From NCBI RefSeq assembly GCF_051175385.1, contig NZ_CP195106.1, positions 2,790,001 through 2,854,000 on the forward strand: DNA of 64,000 nucleotides. The letters run 5' to 3'. Shown here in pieces: positions 33,403-42,121 of the stretch. Numbering within the stretch: the first letter of the stretch is position 1; each line of letters starts with the position of its first letter. This stretch comes from Tundrisphaera lichenicola (GTDB lineage: Bacteria > Planctomycetota > Planctomycetia > Isosphaerales > Isosphaeraceae). The translations under genes were made by a program, and so were the position numbers. A model generated the notes under the pieces. That model was not told the DNA's origin, ran no database searches, and saw only the letters and a list, made by a program, of their open reading frames with translations.

Positions 33403-33900
33403 ATGCATTACGTCACGTCGCCGTTCGGCTGCCACACCCATCGATATTCACACCTCCCCGACGGTTCCCGGCTGTTCAATCCCTCGTTCGACCCAAGGAA
33501 GCTGGATATGTTCTACAGCGTCGCGAGCCCGGACTGGAAGTCCGGCCAGCCATTGAATCCGGTCGGTGCCCTGCTCTTCCGCTCGCGATCGGAGGCCGAG
33601 GCCTTCGCGCCCGATAGTCCGACGGTGGCGGTCGCGGTCCGTTTCGACCAGGAATGGCGAATTGTCCGCCCCCAGGGGTCGGTCGCCCAATCCGTGGCCG
33701 GAAGTTGGTCGGCCCCCGCGGTCGGCAATGCGCTGGGTGGGGTCACCGTCTTCGGCCCGATCCCCGCCGGTCTGGTCCGTTCCTCGGCCAATGTCGAGAC
33801 GCTGGCCGACTGGCGTCCCCGGGTCCTCGAAGAGGCCCCGGCCGGTCACTCGGTGGGATTCGGCGGCTGGGATTCCCTGACGATGGCCCTGCTGGCCTGA
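33403..33900 (+). CDS. hypothetical protein
   Basis: 165 residues from ATG 33403 (TTG 33391 possible). No signal peptide. Contains PDGSRLFNPSFDPRKLDMFY, WKSGQPLNPVGALLFRSRSE, AVAVRFDQEWRIVRPQG and a glycine-rich end (GHSVGFGGWDSL). No recognised domain or catalytic motif. Codon bias matches neighbours, supporting a real gene. It precedes a BON-domain gene by 77 bases on the same strand, and could be co-transcribed. Confidence 0.55.
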   Translation: MHYVTSPFGCHTHRYSHLPDGSRLFNPSFDPRKLDMFYSVASPDWKSGQPLNPVGALLFRSRSEAEAFAPDSPTVAVAVRFDQEWRIVRPQGSVAQSVAGSWSAPAVGNALGGVTVFGPIPAGLVRSSANVETLADWRPRVLEEAPAGHSVGFGGWDSLTMALLA

Positions 33901-33977
33901 CGCCGGCCCGGTCGGGTTCGCGACTCTACTCGATAGGCCCTCCTCATTTCGCGAATATCGATCCAGGAGACGGACGC

Positions 33978-34538
33978 ATGAAAGTATCGAACCGAAACAT
34001 TGTCGCAGCTACCCTTTCGGCGGGCCTGATCACCTGGGGTTGCACGGCCTGGGCCCAGCAAGGCCCGGTTGGCCAGGGGCTCAATGAAGCCGGTCGCGCC
34101 GTCAAGCGTGGGCTCCAGACCGCCGGGCAGGCCGTCCAGGGCGGATTCCAGACCGCCGGGCAGGCCGTCCAGGGCGGATTTCAGAAGACCCGGACGAGTG
34201 TCCACAACATGGAGGTCGTTTCCCGGGTCTATAGCCGACTGCACTGGGATAAAGCCCTGACCACCTCGAATATCGAGCTGACCGTCCAGGCCGGAGGGAT
34301 CGCCACCCTGACCGGGGTCGTCCCCGACGAGGAGGCCAAGGCCAAGGCACTCATGCTGACGTCCGAGACCGTCGGCGTGATCGAGGTCATCGACCAACTG
34401 ACCGTGGGCACCGTCGTCAGCCCGGCCCCCATCGTCCCCGGGGCCTCGCCGGTTATCGTTGCTCCTGCAGGCACTCGGGTCATCACTCCCACCCCCTCCA
34501 ACGTCCCGACGCCCAGCCCGACCGACACCCCGCTCTGA
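33978..34538 (+). CDS. exported BON-domain protein with 11-residue repeats
   Basis: 186 residues. GGAG lies 8 bases before the ATG. Signal peptide with NIVAATLSAGLITWGCTAWA. An N-terminal amphipathic stretch has two exact copies of an 11-residue unit (TAGQAVQGGFQ type). A BON domain follows (about 75-145): VVSRVYSRLHWDKALTTSNI, VQAGGIATLTGVVPDEEAKA. A Pro/Thr-rich tail ends it. Probably periplasmic, possibly membrane-surface binding. The third BON protein of the window. Confidence 0.78.
   Translation: MKVSNRNIVAATLSAGLITWGCTAWAQQGPVGQGLNEAGRAVKRGLQTAGQAVQGGFQTAGQAVQGGFQKTRTSVHNMEVVSRVYSRLHWDKALTTSNIELTVQAGGIATLTGVVPDEEAKAKALMLTSETVGVIEVIDQLTVGTVVSPAPIVPGASPVIVAPAGTRVITPTPSNVPTPSPTDTPL
34115..34180 (+). 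repeat. two exact 33-bp tandem repeats inside the BON gene
   Basis: Units at 34115-34147 and 34148-34180 begin CCAGACCGCCGGGCAGGCC and encode the 11-residue repeat. A partial third match extends on both sides. Identity at synonymous positions suggests recent duplication. Confidence 0.75.
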
Positions 34539-34589
34539 GCCGAGCCTTCGCGAGCCCGGCCCCTCGATCGAGGAGTCGGGCTCGCGGCC

Positions 34590-35468
34590 TTATCCCTTCA
34601 AAATCAGATCGGCCAGGCCCACGGCCAGCAGGCCCGCGCTGATGGCGACATTGACCTGGAAGAATGCCAGGTTCACACGGGTCAGGTCATCGGGCCGTAC
34701 GATCGCGTGCTCGTAGGCCAGCAACAGGGCCACCACTCCCACCCCCACGAAGTAGATCGCCCCCATCGGATAAGCCAGGCCGAGCCCGACCAGCACCGCG
34801 ACCATCCCCGCGTGGCAGGACGAGGCCAGCCGGAGTGCCCCTCGGATCCCCAGCCGTCCCGGGATGCTGTGGAGCCCCTGCGAACGGTCGAAGTCGGCAT
34901 CCTGGCAGGCATAGATGATGTCGAACCCCGCGACCCACAGCAGGACAGCCAGCCCCAGCAAGGCGGGAGGCCAGCCCAGATCGCCCCGGAACGCGATCCA
35001 GGCCGCCATCGGGGCGAATCCCAATGCGATCCCCAGCCAGAAATGCGCCAGGCTGGTGAACCGCTTGGCGAACGAGTAGCCGAGCAGCCAGAGCAGGACC
35101 GGTCCCGACAGGATCACCGGCCACCGATTGGGCAGGAACAGCAGGGTTGAGGCCACGAACCCCAGCCCGCTCAGGATCGTGAACGTCGCGACGGTGCCCA
35201 TCGAGAGTCGCCCGCTGGGCAGATGACGACTGGCCGTCCGAGGGTTCAGGGCGTCGATCCGCCGATCCGCCAGCCGGTTGAACGCCATCGCCGCCGATCG
35301 GGCGGTGGCCATGCAGAGCAAGATGCCCAGCCAGTCCTGCCAGCGACCCCGCCAACCGTCCGGCCCCTTCGCCGCCATCGCCGCGCCCAGGAGGGCGAAT
35401 GGCAGGGCGAAGAGGGTGTGGCTGAACTTGATCATCCCCAGCACTTCACGAGTCGCGGCGTAGACCAT
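34590..35468 (-). CDS. ubiA: UbiA-family prenyltransferase (menaquinone type, MqnP/UbiA)
   Basis: 292 residues, mostly membrane helices. The first Asp-rich prenyl-PP/Mg motif is NRLADRRIDALNPRT and the second is DADFDRSQGLHSIP. It attaches a polyprenyl chain to an aromatic acid. It sits with ubiE, ubiX and, divergently, ubiD, so the likely substrate is a menaquinone precursor (1,4-dihydroxy-6-naphthoate in the futalosine route, or an analogous acid). GAGG 6 bases before ATG. mqnA-D or menA-type genes are not in the window. Confidence 0.88.
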   Translation of the reverse strand: MVYAATREVLGMIKFSHTLFALPFALLGAAMAAKGPDGWRGRWQDWLGILLCMATARSAAMAFNRLADRRIDALNPRTASRHLPSGRLSMGTVATFTILSGLGFVASTLLFLPNRWPVILSGPVLLWLLGYSFAKRFTSLAHFWLGIALGFAPMAAWIAFRGDLGWPPALLGLAVLLWVAGFDIIYACQDADFDRSQGLHSIPGRLGIRGALRLASSCHAGMVAVLVGLGLAYPMGAIYFVGVGVVALLLAYEHAIVRPDDLTRVNLAFFQVNVAISAGLLAVGLADLILKG

Positions 35469-35574
35469 CAGAATCCTCGTCCCCGATCAACAGAATCCTC
35501 GTCTCCATCCCGGACGAAGCGTGCCGACTATTGTGGGGCATCGGGGGTCCGAGTTTCCACGCCCGGCTCAAGAA

Positions 35575-36441
35575 TCAGGCCGAACGAGTCGAGACGGCAT
35601 CCTCCGCCGGTTCCTCCAGCGGAGGCATGTAGTTGGGCATCGGGGCGATCGCCTGATCTCCCAGCCAGGGCCAGAGGCGAAACAGGAGGCCGATCCCTCG
35701 GAACGGCCAGGCCACCCGCTTGAGGACCGAGAGCCTCCGTCGAGGGTGATCGATCAGCCGGGCGATCCTCCGGGCCGCGACGTCGACGGTCGTGTGCAGA
35801 ATGGCGGGCGGCTTGTCCAGGATCCGGCCCGAGGTCCCGGGGGCCCGATCCTGGAGGGCGTCGAAGAACTCGGTGTGGACCGGGCCGGGCTCGACCAGGC
35901 AGACGCGAACCTTCCGGCGCAACAGTTCTCGACGAAGCGCATCGGTCCACCAGGCCAGAGCCGCCTTGGTCGTCCCATAGACCCCGAAGATCGGATTCGG
36001 GACGGCCGTGATCGCCGATCCGATGTTGATGATCGTCCCCCTCGACTCGATCAGGTGGGGGATCGCGCACCGGGCCAGGAGGACCGGCGCGACCAGATTC
36101 ACCTCGAACTGGCGACGGATCTCCGACGGCTCGGTCTGGGCGAATAGCGAAGGGACGCCATATCCGGCGTTGTTGACCAACCCGTCGAGCCGACCGAATC
36201 GCTCGACCGTGGCCCCGATCAACCGCTCGGGCGTCTCGGGGTCGTCCAGCGAGGCCGGGAGGACGAGGACCTCGACCCCATGCTCCTCCAGCTCGGCCGC
36301 CAAACCTTCGAGCCGATCGAGCCGACGCGCGGTGATCGCCAGATTGTGGCCAGCCTTCGCGAACTCGCGGGCCACCGCCGCCCCGATCCCGCTGGAAGCC
36401 CCGGTGATCAGGATCGTCTTGCGGTTCATGCCATCGGCCAT
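35575..36441 (-). CDS. short-chain dehydrogenase/reductase in menaquinone operon
   Basis: 288 residues from ATG 36441 (GGGAG about 10 bases upstream). Classical SDR: TGASSGIGAAVAREFAKAGH cofactor loop, NNAGYG, Ser in IINIGSAIT and the Tyr-x3-Lys site FGVYGTTKAALAWW. The C-terminal segment FRGIGLLFRLWPWLG is amphipathic and could touch the membrane. It sits between ubiX and ubiA on the same strand. Its oxidoreductase step in quinone metabolism is not known; it may be a passenger. Confidence 0.85.
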   Translation of the reverse strand: MADGMNRKTILITGASSGIGAAVAREFAKAGHNLAITARRLDRLEGLAAELEEHGVEVLVLPASLDDPETPERLIGATVERFGRLDGLVNNAGYGVPSLFAQTEPSEIRRQFEVNLVAPVLLARCAIPHLIESRGTIINIGSAITAVPNPIFGVYGTTKAALAWWTDALRRELLRRKVRVCLVEPGPVHTEFFDALQDRAPGTSGRILDKPPAILHTTVDVAARRIARLIDHPRRRLSVLKRVAWPFRGIGLLFRLWPWLGDQAIAPMPNYMPPLEEPAEDAVSTRSA

Positions 36442-36460
36442 CGCGAGGACGCTCCCAATC

Positions 36461-37075
36461 TCAAAGCCTCGGCCCCGGCTCCACGCCCCATCGGTGGGCG
36501 AGCTCGACCTCGACGCCGAGCTGGTCGCAGATCCGGGCCACGACGAAATCGACCAGATCACTCAGCGATTCCGGTCGATGATACCAGCCCGGCATCGCCG
36601 GGAGGACGATCGCCCCGGCGCGGGTGACGGCCGCCATGTTCTCCAGGTGGACCAGGCTGAGGGGTGTCTCGCGAGGGACCAGGATCAGCTTCCGACGCTC
36701 TTTGAGGTGGACGTCGGCCGCCCGCGTCACCAGGTTCGCCGTGATCCCGTGAGCCACGCTCGCCAGAGTGCTCATGCTGCAGGGCGAGACCACCATCCCG
36801 GCCGTCCGGAACGAACCACTTGCAATCCCCGCGCCGAAGTCGGACTGGTGATGATAAATCAGCCGACCCGCCCCGAGATCGCCGAACAAAGCCGGGTCGA
36901 ACCGATTCAAGGCGACCGACAGGCCCGTCTCTTCGCGGAGGACCTGCGCCCCGCTGGTGCTGATGGTCAGGTGGACCGTCCGCCCGGCCCGGCAGAGGAC
37001 CTGTAATAGCCGGACCGCGTAGGGAGCGCCGCTGGCCCCGGTCATCCCCAGGACGATCGGGAGGTCGAGGCTCAT
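36461..37075 (-). CDS. ubiX: UbiX/Pad1 flavin prenyltransferase
   Basis: 204 residues. Makes prenyl-FMN, the cofactor of UbiD-type decarboxylases. Seen: LGMTGASGAPYAVRLLQVL, FMN-binding ISTSGAQVL, VVSPCSMSTLASVAHGITAN with the conserved Ser, RKLILVPRETPLSLVHLENM and LPAMPGWYHRPESLSDLVDF. Its start overlaps the ubiE stop by 4 bases (ATGA). The ubiD partner is divergent, 1.2 kb away (38294). Confidence 0.94.
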   Translation of the reverse strand: MSLDLPIVLGMTGASGAPYAVRLLQVLCRAGRTVHLTISTSGAQVLREETGLSVALNRFDPALFGDLGAGRLIYHHQSDFGAGIASGSFRTAGMVVSPCSMSTLASVAHGITANLVTRAADVHLKERRKLILVPRETPLSLVHLENMAAVTRAGAIVLPAMPGWYHRPESLSDLVDFVVARICDQLGVEVELAHRWGVEPGPRL

Positions 37076-37836
37076 CCCGCCCCACCGGCCGGCTTGGTGC
37101 CGACATAAAGCGTGGCAATCCCGAACGTCAGGGGATGCTGGACGAGATCGGTCAGGCCCCTGGAGGCGAGCAGATCGAGCATAACCTGGCCGTCGGGGAA
37201 CTGAAGGACGCTGGCGGGCAGGTAGCTGTAGGCGTCATAGGAGTTCGGGGCGATCGTCTGGCCGACCTTGGGCAGCACATGCTTGAAGAAGGTCAGGTAA
37301 GCCCGGCCCAGGATCGCCCCCCGAGGCCGGGAGAATTCCAGGATCGCCACCTTGCCGCCCGGCCGGGCGACCCGGACCATCTCGTCGATCCCCCGGACGG
37401 TGTCGGCCACGTTCCTGAGCCCGAACGCCACCGTAACCACGCCGAACGTGTTGTCGGAGAGCGGTAGCCGCTGCGTGTCCCCCTCGATCAGGGTGACGGC
37501 CCCTTCGGCCTTCGACTTTCCGACCTTCTCGTTGCCGATGACCAGCATCTCGTGGCAGAAATCCGAGCCGATGACGGGCGTCCGGCCGCCGCTGACCTGG
37601 TGATACGCCAGGGCCAGGTCGGCCGTCCCGGTGCAGCAGTCGAGGAGCGGGACCCCCGGCTCGGGCGGGACCATCCGGGTCGTGAACGTCCGCCAGGACT
37701 TGTCGATATTCAGGCTGAGCAGGTGATTGAGCAGGTCGTACTTGCCCGCGATCGACGAGAACATCGAGCGGACCCGTCGGCCGGACTTATCGACGGACTC
37801 GGGCGGGGAATCGGCGGGTTTCTCGGCGACGACCAT
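37072..37836 (-). CDS. ubiE: UbiE/MenG demethylmenaquinone methyltransferase
   Basis: 254 residues from ATG 37836; the frame is open further to a TTG at 37956 but the family starts near MFSSIAGKYDLLNHLLSLNI. SAM-dependent C-methylation of demethylmenaquinone (last step). Motifs: LLDCCTGTADLAL (SAM), VIGSDFCHEML, VAFGLRNVADTVRGIDEMVR, ARPGGKVAILEFSRP and YLPASVLQFPDG. Overlaps ubiX by 4 bases. The acidic/proline-rich N-terminus of about 25 residues is extra. Confidence 0.93.
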   Translation of the reverse strand: MVVAEKPADSPPESVDKSGRRVRSMFSSIAGKYDLLNHLLSLNIDKSWRTFTTRMVPPEPGVPLLDCCTGTADLALAYHQVSGGRTPVIGSDFCHEMLVIGNEKVGKSKAEGAVTLIEGDTQRLPLSDNTFGVVTVAFGLRNVADTVRGIDEMVRVARPGGKVAILEFSRPRGAILGRAYLTFFKHVLPKVGQTIAPNSYDAYSYLPASVLQFPDGQVMLDLLASRGLTDLVQHPLTFGIATLYVGTKPAGGAG

Positions 37837-38022
37837 GCTGGGGCACTCGGACCATCGGGCTGGGATCGGTCGGGCACTCGCGGCCCGATCCACATCCAGA
37901 GTATAGTCATCGGGGGCCGGTTGTCCATGAATGGGGCCGATCGGCAGGTTAGCCAAAGGCCATTGGTCAGGTCTGATGGACAGGGTCGGTGATCCGACAG
38001 ATATCCAACCGATGGTGACAAA

Positions 38023-38211
38023 ATGATGATGATGGTCGCGTTTAACGGCTTCCTATTCCTCGTTTTGGCGATAGTGTTGGCTGCTCAAGCCAAGAATGAG
38101 GCCCAGAAACTGCGGGGCGAGCTCGACGCATTGAAGAAAGAACTCCGCCAAAATGGACTGATCGTGGAGCCGTTCGTGGGTTCCGTGAAGATCACCAGCC
38201 CAGAACTCTGA
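38023..38211 (+). CDS. small membrane protein with coiled coil
   Basis: 62 residues: one membrane helix (GFLFLVLAIVLAA, about 9-21) followed by a charged heptad-like coiled coil (NEAQKLRGELDALKKELRQN) and a short tail. Four ATG codons stand in a row, so the exact start is unclear; the base composition here is less GC-rich than neighbours. It lies between divergent ubiE and collinear ubiD, 83 bases before the latter. No function recognised. Confidence 0.5.
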   Translation: MMMMVAFNGFLFLVLAIVLAAQAKNEAQKLRGELDALKKELRQNGLIVEPFVGSVKITSPEL

Positions 38212-38293
38212 ATCTCGACGTGACTATTTTTCGCCCCCGCCTAATTTCTTCCTATCGAAGGTCCGCCCGCCGGTCCGAGGTTCACGATTTCTA

Positions 38294-40138
38294 ATGGGCT
38301 ACCGATCATTGACCGATTGCGTCGAGGACTTGAAGCGAACCGGGCAACTGGTCGTGATCGACCGGGAGGTCGACCCGAGGCTGGAGGCGGCCGCGATCCA
38401 GAGGCGGGTCTACGAGGCGGGAGGCCCCGCCCTGCTCTTCCCCCGGGTCAAGGGGACCGCGTTCCCGATGGTCGGGAACCTGTTCGGGACGATGGATCGG
38501 ACCCACTACATCTTCCGCGACACCCTGGAAGCGGTCCGCCACCTGGTCGAGCTGAAGGTGAAGCCACCCGCCGCGTTGGCCCGACCCTGGCATTATCGGG
38601 ACGTGCCGTTCACGGCCTTGCACCTCCTCCCGCAAAAGGTCCGACGAGGTCCGATCCTCGCCCACAAAACCACATTGAGCCGGCTACCCCAGGTGGTCTC
38701 CTGGCCCGACGACGGCGGGGCGTTCGTGACCCTGCCCCAGGTCTACACCGAGGACCCCGACCATCCCGGCCTGGCGAAGTCGAACCTGGGAATGTACCGG
38801 GTCCAGATCTCCGGGAACCACTACGAAGCCGACCGCGAGTCGGGGCTCCATTATCAGCTCCATCGGGGGATCGGCGTCCACCACTCGGCCGCGATCCGTC
38901 GAGGGGTCCCGCTCCGGGCGACCGTCTTCGTCGGCGGTCCCCCGGCGATGTCGGTGGCCGCGGTGATGCCCCTGCCCGAGGGACTCCCCGAGCTGAGTTT
39001 CGCGGGTGCGTTGGGTGGGCGAAGGGTCCGGATGGTGGTCGACCCGCAGGGGGGCCTGCCGATCCCCGCCGAGGCTGATTTCGCCATCGTCGGCCGGATC
39101 GATCCCGACCTCCGGAAGCCCGAAGGACCGTTCGGCGACCACCTGGGCTATTATGCCAAGACCCACGACTTCCCCGTCCTGAAGGTCGAGCGGGTCTATC
39201 ATCGCCCCGACGCGATCTGGCCCTTCACCTCGGTCGGCCGACCTCCTCAGGAAGACACCTCGTTCGGCGAGCTGATCCACGAGCTGACCGGGCCGCTGGT
39301 CCCGACCGTCCTGCCCGGCATCCACGCAGTCCACGCGGTCGACGCCGCCGGGGTCCACCCGCTCCTTTTGGCCATCGGCAGCGAGCGATACGTCCCGTAT
39401 GCCGAGGTCCGACGCCCCCAGGAACTCCTGACCTCGGCCAACGCGATCCTCGGGCAGGGTCAGATGTCGCTGGCCAAGTATCTCATGATCGTGGCCAGGG
39501 AGGACAAGCCCGACCTCGACATCCACGACATCCCGGGCTTCCTCCGGCACGTCCTGGAACGGGTCGACTGGACCACCGACCTCCACTTCCAGACCCGGAC
39601 GACGATCGACACCCTGGACTACTCGGGCCACGGGTTCAACCAGGGGTCGAAGGTCGTGATCGCCGCCGCCGGCCCGAAGCGCAGGTCGTTGCCGACCGAA
39701 GTCCCCTCCGGGCTCCAACTGCCCGACGGCTTCGGCGATCCCCGAGTCGCACTGCCCGGCATCTTGACCGTCCGAGGGCCGGGCTACCGGCTCGACGAAT
39801 CGGGCTCGGACCCGGCCCTCCGGGCCTTCTGCCGATCGTTCCACGAGGCCGACCCGATCGCCACCTTCCCGATGGTCGTGGTCGTCGACGACAGCGAGTT
39901 CGCCGCCCGATCCGGGAGGAACTTCCTCTGGGTGACCTTCACGAGGTCAAACCCGGCCGCCGACATCGACGGCGTCGGGGCTTTCTGCCATCAGAAGCAC
40001 TGGGGATGCAACGGCCCCCTGGTGATCGATGCCCGGATCAAACCCCACCACGCCCCACCATTGGTGGATGATCCCGAGATCGAGCGGCGGGTCGATTCTC
40101 TGGGGGCTCCGGGGGGACCGCTGCATGGGATCATTTGA
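38294..40138 (+). CDS. ubiD: UbiD-family decarboxylase (menaquinone type)
   Basis: 614 residues, the length of menaquinone/MqnL-type UbiD. Uses prenyl-FMN from UbiX to decarboxylate the aromatic acid. Seen: MGYRSLTDCVEDLKRTG, EADRESGLHYQLHRGIGVHH, VFVGGPPAMSVAAVMPLPEG, EGPFGDHLGYYAKTHDFPV (catalytic Glu-Arg-Glu region), MIVAREDKPDLDIHDIPGF and the FLWVTFTRSNPAADIDGVG end. Divergent from the ubiE-ubiX-ubiA operon. No Shine-Dalgarno is apparent before the ATG. Confidence 0.93.
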   Translation: MGYRSLTDCVEDLKRTGQLVVIDREVDPRLEAAAIQRRVYEAGGPALLFPRVKGTAFPMVGNLFGTMDRTHYIFRDTLEAVRHLVELKVKPPAALARPWHYRDVPFTALHLLPQKVRRGPILAHKTTLSRLPQVVSWPDDGGAFVTLPQVYTEDPDHPGLAKSNLGMYRVQISGNHYEADRESGLHYQLHRGIGVHHSAAIRRGVPLRATVFVGGPPAMSVAAVMPLPEGLPELSFAGALGGRRVRMVVDPQGGLPIPAEADFAIVGRIDPDLRKPEGPFGDHLGYYAKTHDFPVLKVERVYHRPDAIWPFTSVGRPPQEDTSFGELIHELTGPLVPTVLPGIHAVHAVDAAGVHPLLLAIGSERYVPYAEVRRPQELLTSANAILGQGQMSLAKYLMIVAREDKPDLDIHDIPGFLRHVLERVDWTTDLHFQTRTTIDTLDYSGHGFNQGSKVVIAAAGPKRRSLPTEVPSGLQLPDGFGDPRVALPGILTVRGPGYRLDESGSDPALRAFCRSFHEADPIATFPMVVVVDDSEFAARSGRNFLWVTFTRSNPAADIDGVGAFCHQKHWGCNGPLVIDARIKPHHAPPLVDDPEIERRVDSLGAPGGPLHGII

Positions 40139-40183
40139 GCAGTGGAAGACGATCAAGCCGCGACCGGAAATCCTTCCCTCGGC

Positions 40184-40438
40184 TTACTCCTTCGAGAACA
40201 GGTCGATTATCTCAACAGTCCGATCTTCCTCGTGAACGGAGAAGGTGAAGGCGATCGAGGAGATGACCAGGACGCGATCCCCGTAGAAATCGTCGCCCTG
40301 CCGATCCGGATCATCCCGAAGAAGGCGATCGATCGCTTCCACGGCCTCGTTCACCGACCTTCGATTTGGAGAGGTGGACCAGAGTTCGGCGAGCGACCCC
40401 AAGGCGATCTCACGCCAGACCACGGTGAATCGCATCAT
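40184..40438 (-). CDS. ParE/RelE-superfamily toxin
   Basis: 84 residues with the RelE/ParE fold order: FTVVWREIALGSLAELWSTS, a helix SVNEAVEAIDRLLRDDPDRQ, then DDFYGDRVLVISSIAFTFSV and TVEIIDLF. The final strand pair is typical. Its ATG overlaps the antitoxin stop by 4 bases (ATGA), antitoxin first, as in most type II modules. The toxic target (gyrase or ribosome-bound mRNA) cannot be read. Codon bias is like neighbours. Confidence 0.8.
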   Translation of the reverse strand: MMRFTVVWREIALGSLAELWSTSPNRRSVNEAVEAIDRLLRDDPDRQGDDFYGDRVLVISSIAFTFSVHEEDRTVEIIDLFSKE

Positions 40439-40698
40439 GATGTTCCAAGAGACCGGAGATGTTCCAGGACCTGTTCGGTCGTGTATCGCTTCCCGCCCTC
40501 CGACGAGGCCTTCCGCCTCTGATACTCGCCCGAAGCATACGCCGCGAACGCCTTACGACGTAGCTGATCCTCGGGGCTGTCGACCGAGATCAGATAACCT
40601 ACCACCATTCCCCGGTCATCGAGGATCTCGGCACGCTCCTGGACCTTGAGCGTGCCGATCACCGACATGATCGCCTCGTTCGCTTTCACCTGGACCAT
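40435..40698 (-). CDS. antitoxin partner of the ParE-like toxin
   Basis: 87 residues from ATG 40698 (GGAGG 7 bases upstream). N-terminal MVQVKANEAIMSVIGTLKVQ with a ribbon or small DNA-binding-like part, then DDRGMVVGYLISVDSPEDQL, ending in a basic helix AAYASGEYQRRKASSEGGK and RYTTEQVLEHLRSL. It likely neutralises the toxin through the C-terminus and represses the operon. Start 42 bases after the AAA+ gene stop, same strand. Confidence 0.78.
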   Translation of the reverse strand: MVQVKANEAIMSVIGTLKVQERAEILDDRGMVVGYLISVDSPEDQLRRKAFAAYASGEYQRRKASSEGGKRYTTEQVLEHLRSLGTS

Positions 40699-40740
40699 CG
40701 GACGACCTCCTTCGCGGGGATTGATTCGCCACAAGGATGA

Positions 40741-41976
40741 TTATACTCCAACGGGGCTTCCCTCGGGAGCCGAACCGTCCATGGTCCTCATCTGCTCGCG
40801 GAGGGATCCGGCCTGTTCGGCCAGGACTTCGTCCATCGTCCGGCCTCCCTCGCGAGCGATCCAGTCCATCAGGGTCGAGAGGAGCAGTTCCTTCAGGTAA
40901 GCGAACGAGAATCCTTCGGACAGCTCGGCCGCCTTCGATTCCCCCTCGGGGGTGAGCCGGGCTTCCGGGTCCATCGACCGATTCCATCGGCCGATATAGG
41001 CCCGTCGCTCGTCGATCGCCGGCAGGCCGAAGTGGTACTTTCGGTCGAACCGGCTGGGTCGGTCGAGGATCGCGGGATCGAGCTTCTCCGGGTGGTTGGT
41101 CGTGGCGATGGTCAGGATGCCCAGGTTGGCGGCGAACCCGTCCAGCTCGTTCAGGAAGAACGAACGATTGTCGTTGTTGATCAGGGCATCCAGATCCTCG
41201 AACACCAGGATGCATGGAGAGGCCTGCCTGGCCCGGGCGAAGACCCGGCGAATCCCGGTCTCGTCGGTATACTTCTCGGAATCGAATGTCTTCACGTAGA
41301 GGCAAGGGCGACCTGTCTCGTTAATCAGGGCCTTGATAGCGTGGGTCTTGCCGTTCCCCGGCGGCCCGACGAACAGGAGACCGCGCTTCCAGGCGACCCC
41401 ATGCTTCTCGTAGGCCATCCGGGCGTCGAAGAACCGCCGGACATCGCCCAGGATGTCGGCCTTGAGCTTCTCGGGCAGGATCAGGTTCTCGAGGGTCGAT
41501 CCCTCGATCTGCCGAAACAATCGCCCGCTCTCGGTCCAGGAACCGCCGTCGAAGACCAGGAGTTCATCCTGGAGTTCAGGCCTGTAGCCGCAGACCGCCG
41601 CGTAGAAGCCCCGGGCCACCTCGGCCGAATCGGCCAGGATGAAGTGATAGGGGACGTTACACCCGTAATCCCAGTCGATTACGACCACTTCGAGCGAGTG
41701 CCCTTCCCAATCGACCTCGAACCAGACGTTCCTCGGAGACTCGACGATGCCGGTCTCTTCCCACCAGCTGACGGCCACCTGGTTGTGAGTCGACGCCTCG
41801 TTTCGAAGGCGGCATCCGCCGGCCTTGGCGAAATTGAAGAGCCGGTTGAAGTCGCAGTCCGAGCCCTCGATCATCGCACGATCGGGGTAGGTCGCCGCCA
41901 GGTGGCGGCTCGCCTGATAGGCGATCGCCGTAAAGGGCTCCCGGAGGACCTCGCTGAGGAATTCCTGATAATACAT
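40741..41976 (-). CDS. AAA+ ATPase with unknown N-terminal domain
   Basis: 411 residues. N-terminal about 190 residues form an unrecognised domain (ASRHLAATYPDRAMIEGSDC, WWEETGIVESPRNVWFEVDW). AAA core: Walker A LLFVGPPGNGKTHAIKAL, Walker B CILVFEDLDALINNDN, sensor-1 IATTNHPEKLDPAI and arginine finger DRPSRFDRKYHFGLP, then a helical lid (RRAYIGRWNRSM). Likely a classic-clade remodelling ATPase with a substrate-specific N-domain. It directly precedes the toxin-antitoxin pair on the same strand. No clear Shine-Dalgarno. Confidence 0.85.
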   Translation of the reverse strand: MYYQEFLSEVLREPFTAIAYQASRHLAATYPDRAMIEGSDCDFNRLFNFAKAGGCRLRNEASTHNQVAVSWWEETGIVESPRNVWFEVDWEGHSLEVVVIDWDYGCNVPYHFILADSAEVARGFYAAVCGYRPELQDELLVFDGGSWTESGRLFRQIEGSTLENLILPEKLKADILGDVRRFFDARMAYEKHGVAWKRGLLFVGPPGNGKTHAIKALINETGRPCLYVKTFDSEKYTDETGIRRVFARARQASPCILVFEDLDALINNDNRSFFLNELDGFAANLGILTIATTNHPEKLDPAILDRPSRFDRKYHFGLPAIDERRAYIGRWNRSMDPEARLTPEGESKAAELSEGFSFAYLKELLLSTLMDWIAREGGRTMDEVLAEQAGSLREQMRTMDGSAPEGSPVGV

Positions 41977-42121
41977 GGCTGTTCGTGCCGCCCCTGGGGG
42001 CGGATTCTTGGGGGGCCGACGAGTCGCCCGGGGCGCATGGACACTCCGAGCCCGGGCGCTCCGCCCGGCCTTTCGCCAAGTCAGTCACGCCCGAGTCGGG
42101 AAGGTTCGCGCTCCGAGTTGC

